Shown: positions 16,167 through 22,967 of the stretch, piece after piece
Layout of the letters: each line of letters starts with the position of its first letter
Numbering within the stretch: position 1 is the stretch's first letter
Source of the DNA: a virus
IMG/VR virus record: IMGVR_UViG_3300012920_000215
Span: 1-26,693 of that record
DNA: 26,693 nt
Strand: one strand, 5' to 3'
The notes under the pieces: generated by a model
What the model saw: only the letters and a program-made list of their open reading frames with translations
Databases searched by the model: none
Told to the model about the DNA's origin: nothing
Position numbers and translations under genes: made by a program

Positions 16167-17005
16167 TGCCATACTTAGGTAACGCACCATCAGCCACTTT
16201 TCAGTCTGTTGCCTATCAGGATTTAACAGGTGGCACTGGCACTAGTTTTACACTGAGCCATGCTGTTGCATCAGCAATGGAAATAGAGGTATTTGTAAAC
16301 AACGTGCGTCAGGAGCCAACTGTGGCTTATACAGTTGCTGGCACAGCGCTGACTATGACTGGTACGATTGCGGCAACAGATGATTTCTATGTTGTGTTTC
16401 AAGGCAAGGCCGTTGGTAGTGTTAGCCATCCAACGACATCGCCACTGGCGGCAACGACTGGCAACTTTACTGGTAACGTCACATCTAGCGGCTCAGTAAC
16501 AGCCACATCATTTAGCGGTGATGGTTCTTCTTTGACAGGATTGGGTGGTAGCATTGCATTTTTAGCTACAATCACAACTACTTACACTGTAAACGCATCA
16601 TCGTTTGCAACAATTGATTATAATACAAATGGCACTGAAGAATTTGACGTAGGTAATTGTTTTGATAAAACCAATAATAAGTTTATTGCTCCGGTGGCAG
16701 GTATTTATCAATTCAATATTTCGCTCCGTGTAGATAGTGGTACAACAAACGATTACATCAATATGGGTTTGAGAACACCTTCATACTCAGGTGACGGACA
16801 AGGAACTAATCAGTCAGATATAGTATACCGTTCAGCCTATGTTTTGATTGGTCAACCTTCTCCTGATTTTCAAAGTCTTACTGCTTCTACGATTTTACAA
16901 TGTACCGCTAATCAAGAAATAGAACATTGGGTTCTTACTGAAACCGATACGTCTGTTGGTATTAATAACCGGGGCAGTATGTTTTCTGGCTGTTTTTTAG
17001 GATAG
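16166..17005 (+). CDS. Tail fibre protein with C1q/TNF-like C-terminal domain
   Basis: 279 residues. The N-terminal module (1-126) starts MPYLGNAPS and ends with the fibre linker SGDGSSLTGL (117-126). The C-terminal module (about 130-279) has the order of a C1q-like jelly roll: 'VNASSFATIDYNTNG..FDVGNCFDKTNNKFIAPVAGIYQFNISLRVDSG' and a final 'NNRGSMFSGCFLG' strand. Such trimeric tips often bind host surface receptors. The base composition changes at the module border: 55% G+C in 16441-16500 but 27% in 16621-16680 (counted by hand), suggesting that the tip domain was acquired separately. The N-terminal module is shared with the gene at 18011. Confidence 0.75.
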   Translation: MPYLGNAPSATFQSVAYQDLTGGTGTSFTLSHAVASAMEIEVFVNNVRQEPTVAYTVAGTALTMTGTIAATDDFYVVFQGKAVGSVSHPTTSPLAATTGNFTGNVTSSGSVTATSFSGDGSSLTGLGGSIAFLATITTTYTVNASSFATIDYNTNGTEEFDVGNCFDKTNNKFIAPVAGIYQFNISLRVDSGTTNDYINMGLRTPSYSGDGQGTNQSDIVYRSAYVLIGQPSPDFQSLTASTILQCTANQEIEHWVLTETDTSVGINNRGSMFSGCFLG

Positions 17006-17016
17006 GAACCTAACAA

Positions 17017-17346
17017 ATGCAACACGAAGCAATCTACGTACTACATTCAAATGTGGTTTCAATTAGCGGTAGCGGCGCTGATGCTGTTGCTAAAGATGCT
17101 GATGGCAATACTGTATCTTGGGATGCCTCTGCGGTGGCAAGCAAAGAAGCTGAGTTGCTGGCGGCTTACAAGTTGAATGAATTACGAACAGAGCGTAATC
17201 GTCTTATTGCAGAAACTGACTGGTGGGATATGTCTGACACACCGACTATGACTGCGGCTCAGACTACATACCGTCAGGCATTGCGTGATATTACTGATAG
17301 CTATTCATCATTAGACGATGTGGTGTGGCCTACAAAGCCGGAGTAA
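17017..17346 (+). CDS. Tail assembly chaperone-like protein (fibre module)
   Basis: 109 residues. The C-terminal half has the pattern 'LRTERNRLIAETDWWDMSDTPTMTAAQTTYRQALRDITDSY...VVWPTKPE', which I recognise from the phage tail assembly chaperone group found next to fibre genes (a 'R..RN.LL..TDW' helix, 'YRQALRD' and 'WP..P'). In related phages these proteins help fibre folding or attachment and can be carried into the virion. The N-terminal half is short and beta-like. The gene lies between two fibre genes, 11 bases after the first and 3 bases before the next. Confidence 0.7.
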   Translation: MQHEAIYVLHSNVVSISGSGADAVAKDADGNTVSWDASAVASKEAELLAAYKLNELRTERNRLIAETDWWDMSDTPTMTAAQTTYRQALRDITDSYSSLDDVVWPTKPE

Positions 17347-17349
17347 GAT

Positions 17350-18000
17350 ATGGCACTTTCAAAGCTAAGATCTGAGAGCATAGATTTAACTGATGACTTT
17401 GCGTTTACTGGTACGGTAACAGGTGCTGGGTCTAACAGTGGTTTTAGGTTTATCAAGAAGGTAAACATTTCAACAACCAGCGCCGTTCAGGATTTCACTA
17501 ACTTGTTCAGCGCAGATTACAATTTTTACAAATTAATTTTTGATATTACAGGAGATGATACTAGTGATACCGATACTTCACACTCTTTTCAATATTTGAA
17601 AGCAAGTGATGGTACTGTCGATACAACTGCTGACATAGATTACGCATTTAGAGGCATTGATTCATCAAATGCTTCTAGAAATATGGGAGCATCCAGAAAT
17701 AACAGATCACATTTTAATTTTATGCTTAATACTGTACAAGATGATCATAGAGCAAATTATGAATTTGGAATTTATAATCCATTTAATGCGCTTCATACTG
17801 TTGTTCAAGCTAATGGAGCGTACAGTGTAAACAGCGGTACAGATGCAACAAGTTTTCATGGTTGCGCCATAAGACATAATACAACAAGTTACTCAGGCAT
17901 GAGGCTAATTATTGTTGCTGATTCGAATACTTCTACGACACCAGATGTCTCAGCTTCTGCTACAGGCACGTTGTTAGTTTACGGAATGGCAGAAAGTTAA
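17350..18000 (+). CDS. Putative tail fibre / receptor-binding protein, AT-rich
   Basis: 216 residues. It starts with 'MALSKLRSESIDLTDDFAFTGTVTGAGS', a short N-terminal segment often seen in phage fibre tips of marine viruses. The rest is beta-rich with many Ser, Thr, Asn and Asp (for example 'NFYKLIFDITGDDTSDTDTSHSFQYLKASDG' and 'ATGTLLVYGMAES' at the end), compatible with a jelly-roll or lectin-like fold. I see no catalytic motif. Base composition is the lowest of the area (25% G+C in 17701-17760, counted by hand), pointing to lateral acquisition. The neighbours are fibre genes on both sides. The precise role is inferred from context. Confidence 0.6.
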   Translation: MALSKLRSESIDLTDDFAFTGTVTGAGSNSGFRFIKKVNISTTSAVQDFTNLFSADYNFYKLIFDITGDDTSDTDTSHSFQYLKASDGTVDTTADIDYAFRGIDSSNASRNMGASRNNRSHFNFMLNTVQDDHRANYEFGIYNPFNALHTVVQANGAYSVNSGTDATSFHGCAIRHNTTSYSGMRLIIVADSNTSTTPDVSASATGTLLVYGMAES

Positions 18001-18010
18001 GGAGAGGCAG

Positions 18011-18925
18011 ATGCCCTATCTTGGAAACTCACCATCAAGCGGCGGCTATCACAAACTAGATAGCCTGACTGCATCTGCGACTGCTACCTACGCCTTGACG
18101 CTTGGCGGCTCTGCCTACTATCCAGCAACAGCCAATCAGTTACTGGTTTCACTTAATGGAGTAATACAGGCCCCTCAAGATTCGTTCACTATTAGCGGCA
18201 GTAACATTGTATTTGCCAGTGCATTGTCATCTAGTGACAGCATTGATTTTATAATGTCGTTTGGTGATGTGTATAATGTTGGCACTCCGGCTGATGGTAC
18301 AATTACAAACGCTAAGATACAATCAATGGCGGCATCCAAGTTGACTGGTGCATTACCAGCAATTGATGGTTCTAATCTGACTGGCATATCGTCTAATGCA
18401 GGAAGCGAATACTTTGAGGTAAACTTAACAACTGACCAAGCAAGTCTGACTGACTCATCAAATGTTGTAGTTGATTTTGGTGGTAGTGGAACTGTCGTTT
18501 ATGACACAGCATCTTACTTTGACAGCGCAAATGACGCTTATCTATTAGATAGCAGTAATGGTGTTTATATAATTAGTTTTAGCTGTGGTGTTTCTTCAAA
18601 CGCACCAGAAACAGAACAGTTAATTTATGCACATGCTGGCATTGAGGTGGCTACTGATGGAACTACTTATTCTGCTTACAAAGCTGGCGGTTCACAGTTG
18701 CGTAACAATGACACTGATAGTGGTGGTAGTTTAACTCTGACAGGTTCTTTTATCTATAAAGCAACAACTGCCACTACTAAAATAAGATTAAAAGCATTTG
18801 CAGATAACGCTGGGACTTCCACTTGGAGGATAGGTTCAACCGCCGCAAACATTGTTCAAGTTTCAGGTTCAAGTGATTTGGCAAATGCAAGGGTAACTTG
18901 GATGTCAGTGATGAGGATAGCGTGA
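18011..18925 (+). CDS. Second MPYLGN-type tail fibre protein
   Basis: 304 residues. The N-terminus MPYLGNSPS and the fibre linker DGSNLTGI at residues 119-126 stand in the same register as in the gene at 16166, so the two share an anchor module of about 126 residues. A short 'PADGTITNAKIQSMAASKLTGALP' segment of the kind seen in phage fibres precedes the linker. The C-terminal module (about 130-304) is beta-rich ('YFEVNLTTDQASLTDSSNVVVDFG', 'GVYIISFSCGVSS', 'TKIRLKAFADNAGTSTWRIG') and differs in sequence from the first fibre. It has GGAGAGG 3 bases before the ATG. Likely a receptor-binding or side-fibre component. Confidence 0.7.
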   Translation: MPYLGNSPSSGGYHKLDSLTASATATYALTLGGSAYYPATANQLLVSLNGVIQAPQDSFTISGSNIVFASALSSSDSIDFIMSFGDVYNVGTPADGTITNAKIQSMAASKLTGALPAIDGSNLTGISSNAGSEYFEVNLTTDQASLTDSSNVVVDFGGSGTVVYDTASYFDSANDAYLLDSSNGVYIISFSCGVSSNAPETEQLIYAHAGIEVATDGTTYSAYKAGGSQLRNNDTDSGGSLTLTGSFIYKATTATTKIRLKAFADNAGTSTWRIGSTAANIVQVSGSSDLANARVTWMSVMRIA

Positions 18926-19434
18926 TGGCACTAATACGATTAAACAATCAGTCTCTGACTAGCGTTACTTCATTGCCAACTGGTGTTGGTGGTAAGATAC
19001 TTAAAGCATCAATCAGTGAAATCGCCACTCAAAGTACACGAGCAAGTGCGGCTGCTTACGCAAATGACTTAGACTTTGGTTCATTCACACCTTCAGCGAC
19101 TAGCAGTACCGTTTTGATTTATGGTGTTGCTTATGCTGATATAACTTACCAAAAGTATCTTGATTACAAATGGGTAATTGATGGCACTGACTATGTAACA
19201 GGCAATGGTGATTGCACTATGAGTGTTTATAATGGAGTCACCAATAATTCTTTAGGTATTATTCCTTGTAATATTATGACAAGTGTAAACAACACAGATG
19301 GTTCAGCTATTACAGTTGTATGCCAAACCAGAACAGGTAATAACGGCTCAACAACTCTATACATTAACAGAACTCAAAATGATGCAGCCACTGGAGCAAA
19401 ATCATCTGTAATATTTATTGAAGTTTCAAGCTGA
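18925..19434 (+). CDS. Putative fibre-tip protein
   Basis: 169 residues from the ATG at 18925, which overlaps the TGA of the previous gene. A frame also opens at 18898, but that start would lie inside the upstream gene without need. Starts 'MALIRLNNQSLTSVTSLPTGVGGKIL', a motif common at the start of small fibre-tip proteins of marine phages. Mostly beta strands with Thr, Ser and Asn (YKWVIDGTDYVTGNGDC, SVIFIEVSS at the C-terminus). No catalytic motif. It closes the fibre module; its TGA overlaps the ATG of the first lysis-region gene. Function as a fibre tip or receptor-binding domain is inferred from composition and context. Confidence 0.6.
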   Translation: MALIRLNNQSLTSVTSLPTGVGGKILKASISEIATQSTRASAAAYANDLDFGSFTPSATSSTVLIYGVAYADITYQKYLDYKWVIDGTDYVTGNGDCTMSVYNGVTNNSLGIIPCNIMTSVNNTDGSAITVVCQTRTGNNGSTTLYINRTQNDAATGAKSSVIFIEVSS

Positions 19435-19604
19435 TGCCAAAGCCAACCCTGCAATCAATTCATGTCGAACTTGAAAAGCATGTCGCTGTATCTGATGAGC
19501 GTTGGAAAGAAACTATCCTACGTATTAAACGTATTGAGCATATTATGATAGGCTCTGCTGGTACGATGATTATTCTTTTGCTGGGTGTAATCTTGCGGGG
19601 CTGA
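19434..19604 (+). CDS. Small single-span membrane protein (lysis region)
   Basis: 56 residues, starting at the ATG that overlaps the preceding TGA. The N-terminal half is polar and helical (VELEKHVAVSDERWKETILRIKRIEH), followed by one membrane span at about 38-54 (MIGSAGTMIILLLGVIL) and a short RG tail. The layout (soluble helix then one C-terminal span) is like XhlA-type proteins, which assist holins in other phages. No family match is certain. It opens the lysis cassette, with the next gene only 1 base away. Confidence 0.65.
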   Translation: MPKPTLQSIHVELEKHVAVSDERWKETILRIKRIEHIMIGSAGTMIILLLGVILRG

Positions 19605-19605
19605 C

Positions 19606-20106
19606 ATGGAGCCTATCACGACAGCGGTAGCAGCCGTAGCAGCCGCCAGCAATGCCATAGCATTTATCAAAGCAAGGATTAACGATGTTCAATCTGTTGC
19701 TGATATTTCACAACAAATCGGTACGCTCTTTGACTGCCAAAAAAAACTTAATGACGAGCGTAATAAACAAGCTGGCGTTGGTGACATCAAGTTTCAAAGC
19801 AGTATTGATGCAGTTCTTGAAGCCAAAAAATTACAGGAACAAATGCAAGAAATCAAAACTATGATTAACTTGCGGTTTGGCCCAGACACGTGGAATGAAA
19901 TCGTCAATCATCATAATCAGAAACTCAGGGAGCAAAAAGAAGCGGAGAAAGCGGCGCGTCGAGAGGCTGCAAGAAGGGCCAAAGAAATTGAAGAAACGAT
20001 TAAAACAACGTTACTTGTCGCCGGTATTATCGCGGTTACGATAGCGCTGTTTGTTTTCTTGTTTGTCACCGTAGCCCAAAGCAGCGCTGAAGAGATTGTC
20101 CTATGA
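19606..20106 (+). CDS. Tail-anchored coiled-coil membrane protein
   Basis: 166 residues. Ala-rich hydrophobic N-terminus (residues 5-20), then a long charged helix with coiled-coil character (about 65-133: EAKKLQEQMQEIK, then KLREQKEAEKAARREAARRAKEIEE) and one C-terminal membrane span at 134-156 (TLLVAGIIAVTIALFVFLFVTVA). I recognise this type from marine podoviruses, where it lies near the holin, but its function is not established to my knowledge. Possible roles are lysis control or membrane-attached spanin-like action; no lipobox is present. ATGA overlap with the next gene. Confidence 0.65.
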   Translation: MEPITTAVAAVAAASNAIAFIKARINDVQSVADISQQIGTLFDCQKKLNDERNKQAGVGDIKFQSSIDAVLEAKKLQEQMQEIKTMINLRFGPDTWNEIVNHHNQKLREQKEAEKAARREAARRAKEIEETIKTTLLVAGIIAVTIALFVFLFVTVAQSSAEEIVL

Positions 20107-20318
20107 CCGATTGGTGGAAACGATACATACAGTTTAATCTTACAGCCAAGCTTACAATGCTTGCATCTGTTGCTATGTCATGGCGGTGCGCCGAATGGTT
20201 CATGAATTTAGAAGCGCCGACAACCCAGCAATCTGCTTTTGTGTCGGTCATCATGGGGGTGATGACCGGGGTCTATGGTATTTATCTGGGCAAGGAAGCA
20301 AGGACGCCGAAAGAATGA
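20103..20318 (+). CDS. Holin-like two-span membrane protein
   Basis: 71 residues with two predicted membrane spans (about 15-34 and 43-62), a short loop with EAPTTQQ and a charged C-terminal tail (GKEARTPKE). Size, topology and the lysis neighbourhood fit a class II holin. The ATG overlaps the preceding TGA, and its own TGA overlaps the next ATG. A second holin candidate, of the 3-span type, is encoded 215 bases downstream, so one of the two may be an antiholin or act at another stage. Confidence 0.6.
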   Translation: MTDWWKRYIQFNLTAKLTMLASVAMSWRCAEWFMNLEAPTTQQSAFVSVIMGVMTGVYGIYLGKEARTPKE

Positions 20319-20536
20319 AAGAAACATTATACATTCTTGTAATTAGTATGTGGGGTAGCGACGGCGTTACAAACCATCCCATAGGGCAGATGGCACTTCA
20401 ACAGCCACTTACACTAGAGCAATGCAACTGGCTTAAATCTGACGGGTTGTGGCATAAATCTACAAATAACGATTTTTATTTTATGATTCCACAATGTTTT
20501 CCAGAGGACTGCGCTGGAAAGGACAGATGCGAATGA
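20315..20536 (+). CDS. Small Cys-containing protein of the lysis cassette
   Basis: 73 residues from the ATG at 20315, chosen because it overlaps the preceding TGA; the frame is open further upstream but inside the previous gene. A short hydrophobic N-terminus (TLYILVISMWG) could be a weak signal or membrane anchor. Four cysteines (in EQCNW, MIPQCFPEDC and DRC) in the C-terminal part suggest disulphides in the periplasm. No family with known function is recognised, though small proteins beginning in a similar way occur beside lysis genes in other marine phages. Both ends overlap neighbours, so it is very likely translated. Confidence 0.5.
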   Translation: MKETLYILVISMWGSDGVTNHPIGQMALQQPLTLEQCNWLKSDGLWHKSTNNDFYFMIPQCFPEDCAGKDRCE

Positions 20537-20928
20537 TCCAGGCATTGATAGGGCCGGTGACCGGCTTGCTAGATAAATTTATTGAAGACAAAGATCAAAA
20601 GAACAAGCTCGCACATGAGCTGGCCACGATGGCAGATCAACACGCCCAACAAGCGTTGCTTGCTCAACTGGAGATCAACAAGGCTGAGGCGGCCAGCGGC
20701 AGTGTATTTAAGGGCGGCTGGCGCCCGGCTGTGGGCTGGGTGTGCGCTATTGCTTTTGCCTATCACTTTATACTCAAAGACCTGATCATCTTTGGCGCGA
20801 CATTTGCCGGCGTTGATTTGCCTGAGATGCCTGATTTTGACATGGGTACGCTGTTAACTGTGCTTGGCGGTATGCTCGGCATTGGTTCGCTTAGAACTTA
20901 TGAAAAGCAAAAAGGTTTAACCAAATGA
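20533..20928 (+). CDS. Holin, GTA-type 3-TM family
   Basis: 131 residues. The ATG at 20533 overlaps the TGA of the previous gene and begins 'MIQALIGPVTGLLDKFIEDKD', the usual N-terminus of this family; an in-frame ATG at 20494 would add residues inside the upstream gene. The amphipathic helix (22-57) is followed by the family signature 'GGWRPAVGWVCAIAFAYHF' and membrane spans at about 63-80, 82-94 and 105-121 (LLTVLGGMLGIGSL). These proteins are the holins of gene transfer agents and many alphaproteobacterial phages and open the inner membrane for the endolysin. The endolysin gene follows with an ATGA overlap. Confidence 0.85.
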   Translation: MIQALIGPVTGLLDKFIEDKDQKNKLAHELATMADQHAQQALLAQLEINKAEAASGSVFKGGWRPAVGWVCAIAFAYHFILKDLIIFGATFAGVDLPEMPDFDMGTLLTVLGGMLGIGSLRTYEKQKGLTK

Positions 20929-21377
20929 AGCTGTCCAAAAACTTTAGCTTGGCTGAGATGGTAAAGAGCCAAACAGCGCTCAGGAAGGGCATTGACAACA
21001 CGCCTGATAGTTCTGCCATTGAGAACATGGAGAAGCTGTGTGCGGAGATCCTACAGCCGATACGAGATGCATATAATATACCTTTTACAGTCAGCTCTGG
21101 ATATCGATGCCCGGAGCTGTGCATAGCTGTTGGTAGCAACATTCATAGCCAACACGCTAAAGGTCAGGCGGCAGACTTTGAGGTTCCTAGTATAAGCAAC
21201 ATGGAGCTGGCTGAGTGGATCAGGGATAACCTAGAGTTCGATCAGCTTATCTTAGAATGTTACACCGGCGGCAACACCGGTTGGGTGCATTGTAGTTATG
21301 TGCATGAGCCACGCAAAGAGGTGCTGACTTATGATCGGGCCAACGGATACCGGCACGGATTGATTGATGGCAGCTAA
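20925..21377 (+). CDS. Endolysin, M15-type peptidase
   Basis: 150 residues. The 'NFSLAEMVKSQTA' start, 'SSGYRCPELC' (57-66) and the zinc motif 'SQHAKGQAADFE' with H77 and D84 plus 'GWVHCSY' with H122 match the M15 family (D-Ala-D-Ala carboxypeptidase / L-Ala-D-Glu endopeptidase type) used as endolysins. E111 precedes the last His and may be the catalytic base. The enzyme cuts cell-wall peptide bonds. There is no signal peptide, in line with dependence on the holin encoded just upstream. Complete domain, normal length. Confidence 0.9.
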   Translation: MKLSKNFSLAEMVKSQTALRKGIDNTPDSSAIENMEKLCAEILQPIRDAYNIPFTVSSGYRCPELCIAVGSNIHSQHAKGQAADFEVPSISNMELAEWIRDNLEFDQLILECYTGGNTGWVHCSYVHEPRKEVLTYDRANGYRHGLIDGS

Positions 21378-21627
21378 GCGTAAAAAGAAATCCGTAAATC
21401 TATCTGTTGGCCGCGGCGAAAAGCGGTCAGTCAAGCAGGGCGGTGGGCTGACTGCCAAAGGCCGTGCCAAATATAATCGTGCTACCGGCAGTAACTTAAA
21501 GGCGCCGGTTACGGGCAAAGTAAAGCCGGGCAGCAAAGCTGCGAAAAGGCGCAAGAGCTTCTGTGCCAGATCCAAAAATTGGACTGGCCCCAGAGGAAAA
21601 GCCGCAAGGCGTAGATGGGAATGTTAA
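21367..21627 (+). CDS. Small basic protein (DUF6321-like)
   Basis: 86 residues from the ATG at 21367, overlapping the end of the endolysin gene by 11 bases. The sequence is very rich in Lys and Arg with only two acidic residues. The stretch 'GGLTAKGRAKYNRATGSNLKAPV' and 'KPGSKAAKRRKSFCARS' is one I recognise from small proteins of marine phages, usually annotated as DUF6321 and of unknown function. The composition suggests nucleic-acid binding. It is followed by three more small basic genes. Confidence 0.65.
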   Translation: MAAKRKKKSVNLSVGRGEKRSVKQGGGLTAKGRAKYNRATGSNLKAPVTGKVKPGSKAAKRRKSFCARSKNWTGPRGKAARRRWEC

Positions 21628-21643
21628 CAAAGGAGACTGCGTG

Positions 21644-21787
21644 ATGCCGATGGGGCCAGGAACATACGGAAGCAAGCGAGGCCGTCCACCAAAAAAAGCT
21701 GGTATGAAAAAAGCAAAGCTGACTGCAAAGCAAAAGACTTTGCCAAAAGCATTGCGAGCTAAAATTATCAAAGCCAAGAAAAAGTAA
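21644..21787 (+). CDS. Lys-rich 47-residue protein without acidic residues
   Basis: The ATG at 21644 has AAAGGAG about 8 bases upstream (GTG at 21641 is an alternative), so I chose it over a frame opening at 21563 inside the preceding gene. Product: MPMGPGTYGSKRGRPPKKAG, then nearly only Lys, Ala and Leu. 17 of 47 residues are Lys or Arg and none is Asp or Glu. The N-terminal GRPPKK resembles an AT-hook core (RGRPP), which binds the DNA minor groove. Proteins like this are common in small phage genomes but lack known function. Confidence 0.55.
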   Translation: MPMGPGTYGSKRGRPPKKAGMKKAKLTAKQKTLPKALRAKIIKAKKK

Positions 21788-21972
21788 TGGCAAAGAAGAA
21801 AAGCACAGTCAACAAGGCTGGCAATTACACCAAGCCTGGGATGCGAAAAAGAATGTTCAAGTCTATCTTGGCCAGCGCATCCTATGGCACGGCTGCTGGC
21901 AAATGGTCAGCTCGTAAAGCTCAGGGTTTGGCCAAGCGTTATAAAGCTGCCGGCGGGGGATATAAAAACTAA
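21787..21972 (+). CDS. Small basic phage protein without acidic residues
   Basis: 61 residues; the ATG overlaps the previous TAA and the stop overlaps the next ATG. The pattern 'KSTVNKAGNYTKPGMRKRMF', 'GKWSARKAQGLAKRYKAAGGGY' is one I have seen in many marine phage genomes as a conserved small protein of unknown function. 16 Lys/Arg and no Asp or Glu. Probably binds nucleic acid; it may be packaged or act on DNA during assembly, but this is inference only. Confidence 0.65.
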   Translation: MAKKKSTVNKAGNYTKPGMRKRMFKSILASASYGTAAGKWSARKAQGLAKRYKAAGGGYKN

Positions 21973-22205
21973 TGCGTAAACCACAACAGTCATTAAAAAA
22001 CTGGGGCAAACAAAAGTGGCGCACCAAATCCGGTAAAAAATCTAGCGTTACCGGGGAGCGTTACTTGCCCGAAGCCGCAATCAAAGCCCTGTCGCCGGCA
22101 GAGTATGCGGCCACAACCAGAGCCAAACGCAAAGCCAAACGGGCTGGCAAACAATTCAGCAAGCAACCTAAAAGCATCATGGCTAAGACAAGGCGATACC
22201 GCTGA
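21972..22205 (+). CDS. Small basic phage protein
   Basis: 77 residues, the last of four basic genes in a row. Motifs: 'SLKNWGKQKWRTKSGKKSSVTGERYLPEAAIKALSPAEY', then a Lys/Arg-rich helix 'RAKRKAKRAGKQFSKQP'. The N-terminal part resembles a conserved small phage domain of unknown function seen beside the two preceding genes in related phages. Only three acidic residues. After its stop comes the promoter region of the acidic 225-residue gene, so this gene closes the late rightward unit unless transcription reads through (no terminator seen here). Confidence 0.65.
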   Translation: MRKPQQSLKNWGKQKWRTKSGKKSSVTGERYLPEAAIKALSPAEYAATTRAKRKAKRAGKQFSKQPKSIMAKTRRYR

Positions 22206-22217
22206 TATTTATTTCTC

Positions 22218-22246
22218 TTGAACTTGACGGAAACCGTCACTATATA
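22218..22246 (+). promoter_or_regulatory. Sigma-70-type promoter of the acidic early gene candidate
   Basis: TTGAAC (22218-22223), a 17-base spacer, and TATATA (22241-22246) form a near-consensus sigma-70 promoter. A second reading uses TTGACG (22224-22229) with 15 bases to TATTTA (22245-22250). Expected transcript start about 22253, with AAGGAG at 22265-22270 and ATG at 22277. It is the clearest promoter in the window. Confidence 0.75.
22225..22239 (+). promoter_or_regulatory. Palindromic operator candidate, copy 1
   Basis: TGACGG-AAA-CCGTCA, a perfect inverted repeat of 6-bp arms, fills the spacer of the promoter at 22218-22246. Its position would let a bound protein block RNA polymerase. 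The core GACGGAAACCGTC is shared, with a compensated G/C swap in both arms, with the site at 25621-25633. Confidence 0.65.
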
Positions 22247-22276
22247 TTTAGTGTGAGGTTTAAAAAGGAGAAACAA

Positions 22277-22954
22277 ATGTTTTGGTTTGAAAAAGAAAGC
22301 TACAGAAATTTCCATGCCGCGTTGCTTGAAGACATCAACGCTTTGCCACTTGCACAAATTGGCGAAACAAAATTTGAAAACAGTTCATATAACAACGACG
22401 CTTGTGGTTCAATCATGTGTGAGATTGACCGCGACAGAGAAACCTATGTGCAACTGTTTGCGTTTGAGACAAAGGAAGAAGCTGTGCAGGAATTGGGTGA
22501 GGAATATGGCACACAGTATGCCATCACTGTTTGCCGTAATGGTGAGCGTCTTCCTATTTCATGGGAAGGCGATGACCGTGAAGAAGCAATGGTCAAAGCA
22601 ATAGATGCCGTGGACGATCTAAAGGTTATGGGCTTTGACCATGAGGGCATATATATTGAAAACATCAAAGAGGACTCATCCGGCTTCCCACATAAGGCTG
22701 ATGATGCGATTGCTGAGTACCGCGATACGATTGCTTCACTTGTAGTAAAGAGCAAGCCAAAGGATTTGGACAGACTGTGTCTGATCGTGCAGAACGCTAT
22801 TGGTCAGACTGATGGCGGTCATGCCGGCAACTACTGGATTGATCCTGCTTCTATCGTAGACGATTACGAGTTTGTTTTAGATGCAATGACTCATGATCAA
22901 TTGCTTGAGTACATTGAATATGAAATTCATTGTTACTTTCAAGAAGACAAGTAA
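22277..22954 (+). CDS. Acidic protein of unknown function with its own promoter and terminator
   Basis: 225 residues from the ATG at 22277, chosen because AAGGAG lies 6 bases upstream; a frame opens earlier (22253) but at the expected transcript start. Acidic: 49 Asp/Glu against 19 Lys/Arg by hand count. Mixed alpha/beta, with 'YVQLFAFETKEEAVQELGEEYG', 'YAITVCRNGERLPISWEGDDREEAMVKAIDAVDDLKVMGFDHEGIYI' and a C-terminal helical part (LDRLCLIVQNAIGQT, YEFVLDAMTHDQLLEYIEYEI). No known domain recognised. As a single-gene unit between a strong promoter with operator and a strong terminator it resembles early host-takeover or anti-restriction genes, though this is inference. Confidence 0.75.
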   Translation: MFWFEKESYRNFHAALLEDINALPLAQIGETKFENSSYNNDACGSIMCEIDRDRETYVQLFAFETKEEAVQELGEEYGTQYAITVCRNGERLPISWEGDDREEAMVKAIDAVDDLKVMGFDHEGIYIENIKEDSSGFPHKADDAIAEYRDTIASLVVKSKPKDLDRLCLIVQNAIGQTDGGHAGNYWIDPASIVDDYEFVLDAMTHDQLLEYIEYEIHCYFQEDK

Positions 22955-22967
22955 TTCAAGCCGAAAG

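Noticed and set aside
22253-22276. Upstream start for the acidic 225-residue protein
   Set aside because: It would coincide with the expected transcript start and would place the AAGGAG site inside the coding sequence.
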